From: Niabella aurantiaca DSM 17617
GTDB taxonomy: Bacteria > Bacteroidota > Bacteroidia > Chitinophagales > Chitinophagaceae
NCBI RefSeq assembly: GCF_000374125.1
Contig: NZ_KB893627.1
Coordinates: 1-64,000, forward strand
Direction: 5' to 3'
Length of the DNA: 64,000 nucleotides
Shown here: positions 62,156 through 64,000 of the stretch, piece after piece
Position numbering within the stretch: position 1 is the stretch's first letter
Layout: every line of letters begins with the position of its first letter
Position numbers and translations under genes: made by a program
Notes under the pieces: model-generated
Databases searched by the model: none
Told to the model about the DNA's origin: nothing
The model's input: only the letters and a program-made list of their open reading frames with translations

Positions 62156-64000
62156 ATGAAAATTGTTCGTCCCTATGGTTTGCTTTTAATAGCAGGGTTG
62201 CTGCTTGTATGGGCTGCAGGCCGGGGTGCGTCCTTACCCCAGCCCGGCATGCCGGAAAGCGCTGACACAAGGGCGCTGCTGAACCGGCCGGACAGCAAAG
62301 CCAAAGTGGATTCGATCATCGCCTTCGTGGTGCGCCACCGGAAAAGCAACTTCATCGACACCCTGTTCAAGATAGGCTTTGAATTGGTAAAGCGGTTGCC
62401 GTATTACGAAGCGGAGCCCCGCCTGCTCGACGCTTACGGCGTTTATAACCGCGATTTTTCGAGGTATGCGCTGGCATTGGCCAATCATAAGGACAGCAGG
62501 GAGCTTGCCCGCAAAACAGGAGATGTCAGAACGGAGATCCATGCAACCAATAATATGGGAGTAGTGTACCGGCGGCTGGATGAGAACGGAAAGGCACTGA
62601 CTCTTCATATGGAAGCATTGCGGCTTGCAGAAAAAGTAGGCGATGATTACAGTGCCAGTGTTTCACTCAACAGCATCGGTAATATCCACATTGTACTGGG
62701 CAATTATGAAGATGCCATTGTGTACTTCAGGAAGAGTTTGCCGATCGCCCAAAAAGCCCATAACCTGCTGGGGATGGCCATGAACTACAATAACATCGGT
62801 GAAGCCTATGAGTATATGGGAAAGCTTGATTCTGCGGACCTGTACTATAAACGATCACTGTTCTATAACAAAAAAATAAACAATCATAAAGGACTGGCCA
62901 TCTGCTATAACTCTATTGGCAATGTATTGAAAAAACAAAACAAAGTGCATGAGGCGATCTTGTTGTTTGAAAGGGCAAAGCGGATCACCGATACATTGGG
63001 CGATGGATTGTACAGTGCCAATAACTATAATAACCTGGGAACTGCTTACCTGCTGCTGAAGCGGTATGACCAGGCCAAGAGCATGTTTTTCGATGCCCTG
63101 GAGATAGCGCGTAATATTGGCACGATGACGGAGATCAAAGCGGCTTATGAAGGCCTGATGAAAGCGAATGAGCGGACCCGGCATCTGGATTCAGCGTTGT
63201 TCTATAGCAAGCTGTTTAAAAAATACGGCGACAGCATTGTAACGGAGAGCAATAACCGGCATGTGCGGCAAATGGAAGTGATCTACGATACGGAGAAAGA
63301 AAAGGAGCGGATCGCGTTCCTGGAAGCCAACCGGAAAAAAGACAGCATTTTGCGGAAGAATGACCGTGTTTTTTTATTTGGGGCACTGATCCTGTTCCTG
63401 CTGATCCTCACCTCCGGCATCCTGTACTATTTACGGTACCGGCTGCTGGAGCGCAATAAGCGGCTGCGCCAGGAGCTGGAGATCCGCTCCCAGATCGCTT
63501 CGGATCTGCATGACGATATGGGATCTACATTAAGCAGCATCCATATTTTCAGCGAGCTGCTCCGGACCTCGGGCACCAATAAAGAAGAACTGCTTTCCAA
63601 AATAGAGGCGAATGCAAAAGATACGCTTGATGCCCTGGATGATATCATCTGGCTGGTAAAACCTTCTAACGATAAGTTCAGCAATCTGTGCCAGCATATC
63701 CGGGAATATGCCATCCCCATGTTCCAGTCGAAAGGGATCGAATTCGTCATCGACTTTCCCGAGTCTATTTCAGAGATCCCGTTGCCGATGGACACCCGCA
63801 GGAATATCTTTCTTATCGTAAAAGAAACTGTAAACAACCTGGTCAAGTATTCCCGGTGTACGGAGGCGTCTATTGTGGCCAGGGATGAAGATGCGGCGAT
63901 CTTTTTTGCCGTAAAGGATAACGGGATCGGATTCGACGCGGACAAATCCACTGATCGCAACGGCGTAAAGAATATAAGATCCCGGGCGCAAAAGATCAAT
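62156..64000 (+). CDS. TPR-containing sensor histidine kinase (3' end outside window)
   Basis: 615 codons from ATG, open to the window edge. A signal peptide or first helix (MKIVRPYGLLLIAGLLLVWA) precedes TPR units over about residues 90-385 (e.g. NNMGVVYRRLDENGKALTLH, SLNSIGNIHIVLGNYEDAIV). A membrane helix lies near 405-430. The HisKA_3-type H-box IASDLHDDMGSTLSS has phospho-His near residue 452. Then come the ATPase N-box VKETVNNLVKYS and the G1 motif VKDNGIGFD. It is the NarX/LytS-like kind paired with LuxR-type regulators, here unseen. Confidence 0.92.
   Translation, partial: MKIVRPYGLLLIAGLLLVWAAGRGASLPQPGMPESADTRALLNRPDSKAKVDSIIAFVVRHRKSNFIDTLFKIGFELVKRLPYYEAEPRLLDAYGVYNRDFSRYALALANHKDSRELARKTGDVRTEIHATNNMGVVYRRLDENGKALTLHMEALRLAEKVGDDYSASVSLNSIGNIHIVLGNYEDAIVYFRKSLPIAQKAHNLLGMAMNYNNIGEAYEYMGKLDSADLYYKRSLFYNKKINNHKGLAICYNSIGNVLKKQNKVHEAILLFERAKRITDTLGDGLYSANNYNNLGTAYLLLKRYDQAKSMFFDALEIARNIGTMTEIKAAYEGLMKANERTRHLDSALFYSKLFKKYGDSIVTESNNRHVRQMEVIYDTEKEKERIAFLEANRKKDSILRKNDRVFLFGALILFLLILTSGILYYLRYRLLERNKRLRQELEIRSQIASDLHDDMGSTLSSIHIFSELLRTSGTNKEELLSKIEANAKDTLDALDDIIWLVKPSNDKFSNLCQHIREYAIPMFQSKGIEFVIDFPESISEIPLPMDTRRNIFLIVKETVNNLVKYSRCTEASIVARDEDAAIFFAVKDNGIGFDADKSTDRNGVKNIRSRAQKIN

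Noticed and set aside
62010-63999. Several minus-strand frames at the right edge
   Set aside because: They lie antisense to the TPR histidine kinase, whose frame is open over 615 codons with all kinase motifs.
1-64000. CRISPR arrays, rRNA genes, riboswitches, origin or integrase genes
   Set aside because: No regular spacer repeats, rRNA segments, known riboswitch cores, DnaA-box clusters or tyrosine recombinase motifs were seen on reading both strands.

Overview
The window looks like chromosome of a Bacteroidota bacterium, most likely family Chitinophagaceae. Four things point there: promoter -7 boxes of the form TAnnTTTG with few Shine-Dalgarno sites; Bacteroidota families such as DUF2723, DUF4294, DUF4268, DUF3853 and PmoA/DUF6807; a fused SecDF; and a HisG-D-C-B-H-A-F-IE operon with bifunctional HisB. 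The genus is not resolved.

Layout. (1) Bases 1-6480 are AT-rich accessory DNA. They hold the tail of an ISAon1-type transposase next to a cut-off Ntn-hydrolase-like gene, small orphan genes, a DUF3853 mobile-element gene, a broken SDR gene and a flavin monooxygenase tail. Intact NmrA-like, AraC, Crp/Fnr-like and NAD(P)H-quinone reductase-like genes follow. (2) 6.7-24.7 kb is core-like DNA: a Gfo/Idh + DUF1080 sugar operon, ahcY divergent from an Lrp/AsnC gene, a secreted phosphodiester glycosidase, FKBP, a thioesterase, a broken AraC gene, a ChlI-like AAA ATPase/VWA pair separated by a decayed GxxExxY gene, a giant DUF2723 membrane protein and DUF4294. (3) 24.8-33.2 kb is the complete minus-strand his operon. 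It is preceded by an apparent leader peptide (MKIFVHIHHHVADIPV) and a terminator/antiterminator pair. Its spacers carry palindromic repeats, a frameshifted four-helix-bundle gene between hisF and hisA, and a KilA-N fragment between hisA and hisH. (4) 33.2-44 kb carries plus-strand housekeeping and secreted enzymes, an ssb with a phased palindromic operator, META lipoprotein, metallophosphoesterase, Hsp20 and a BNR protein. (5) 44-64 kb has tRNA-Arg(ACG), rlmH, rhomboid protease, an Nramp-UspA fusion with its DtxR-type regulator and a three-half-site operator, an M16 peptidase pair, PmoA-like protein, a TonB siderophore receptor with an upstream tandem repeat, secDF, an aminotransferase, and a TPR histidine kinase that runs off the window.

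The most interesting signals are the predicted histidine attenuator, the repeat-bracketed orphan genes lodged in the his operon and in the AAA/VWA locus, and the operator-like palindromes before ssb, the Lrp gene, mntR and the TonB receptor. All functional statements rest on reading motifs by eye; no database search was run.
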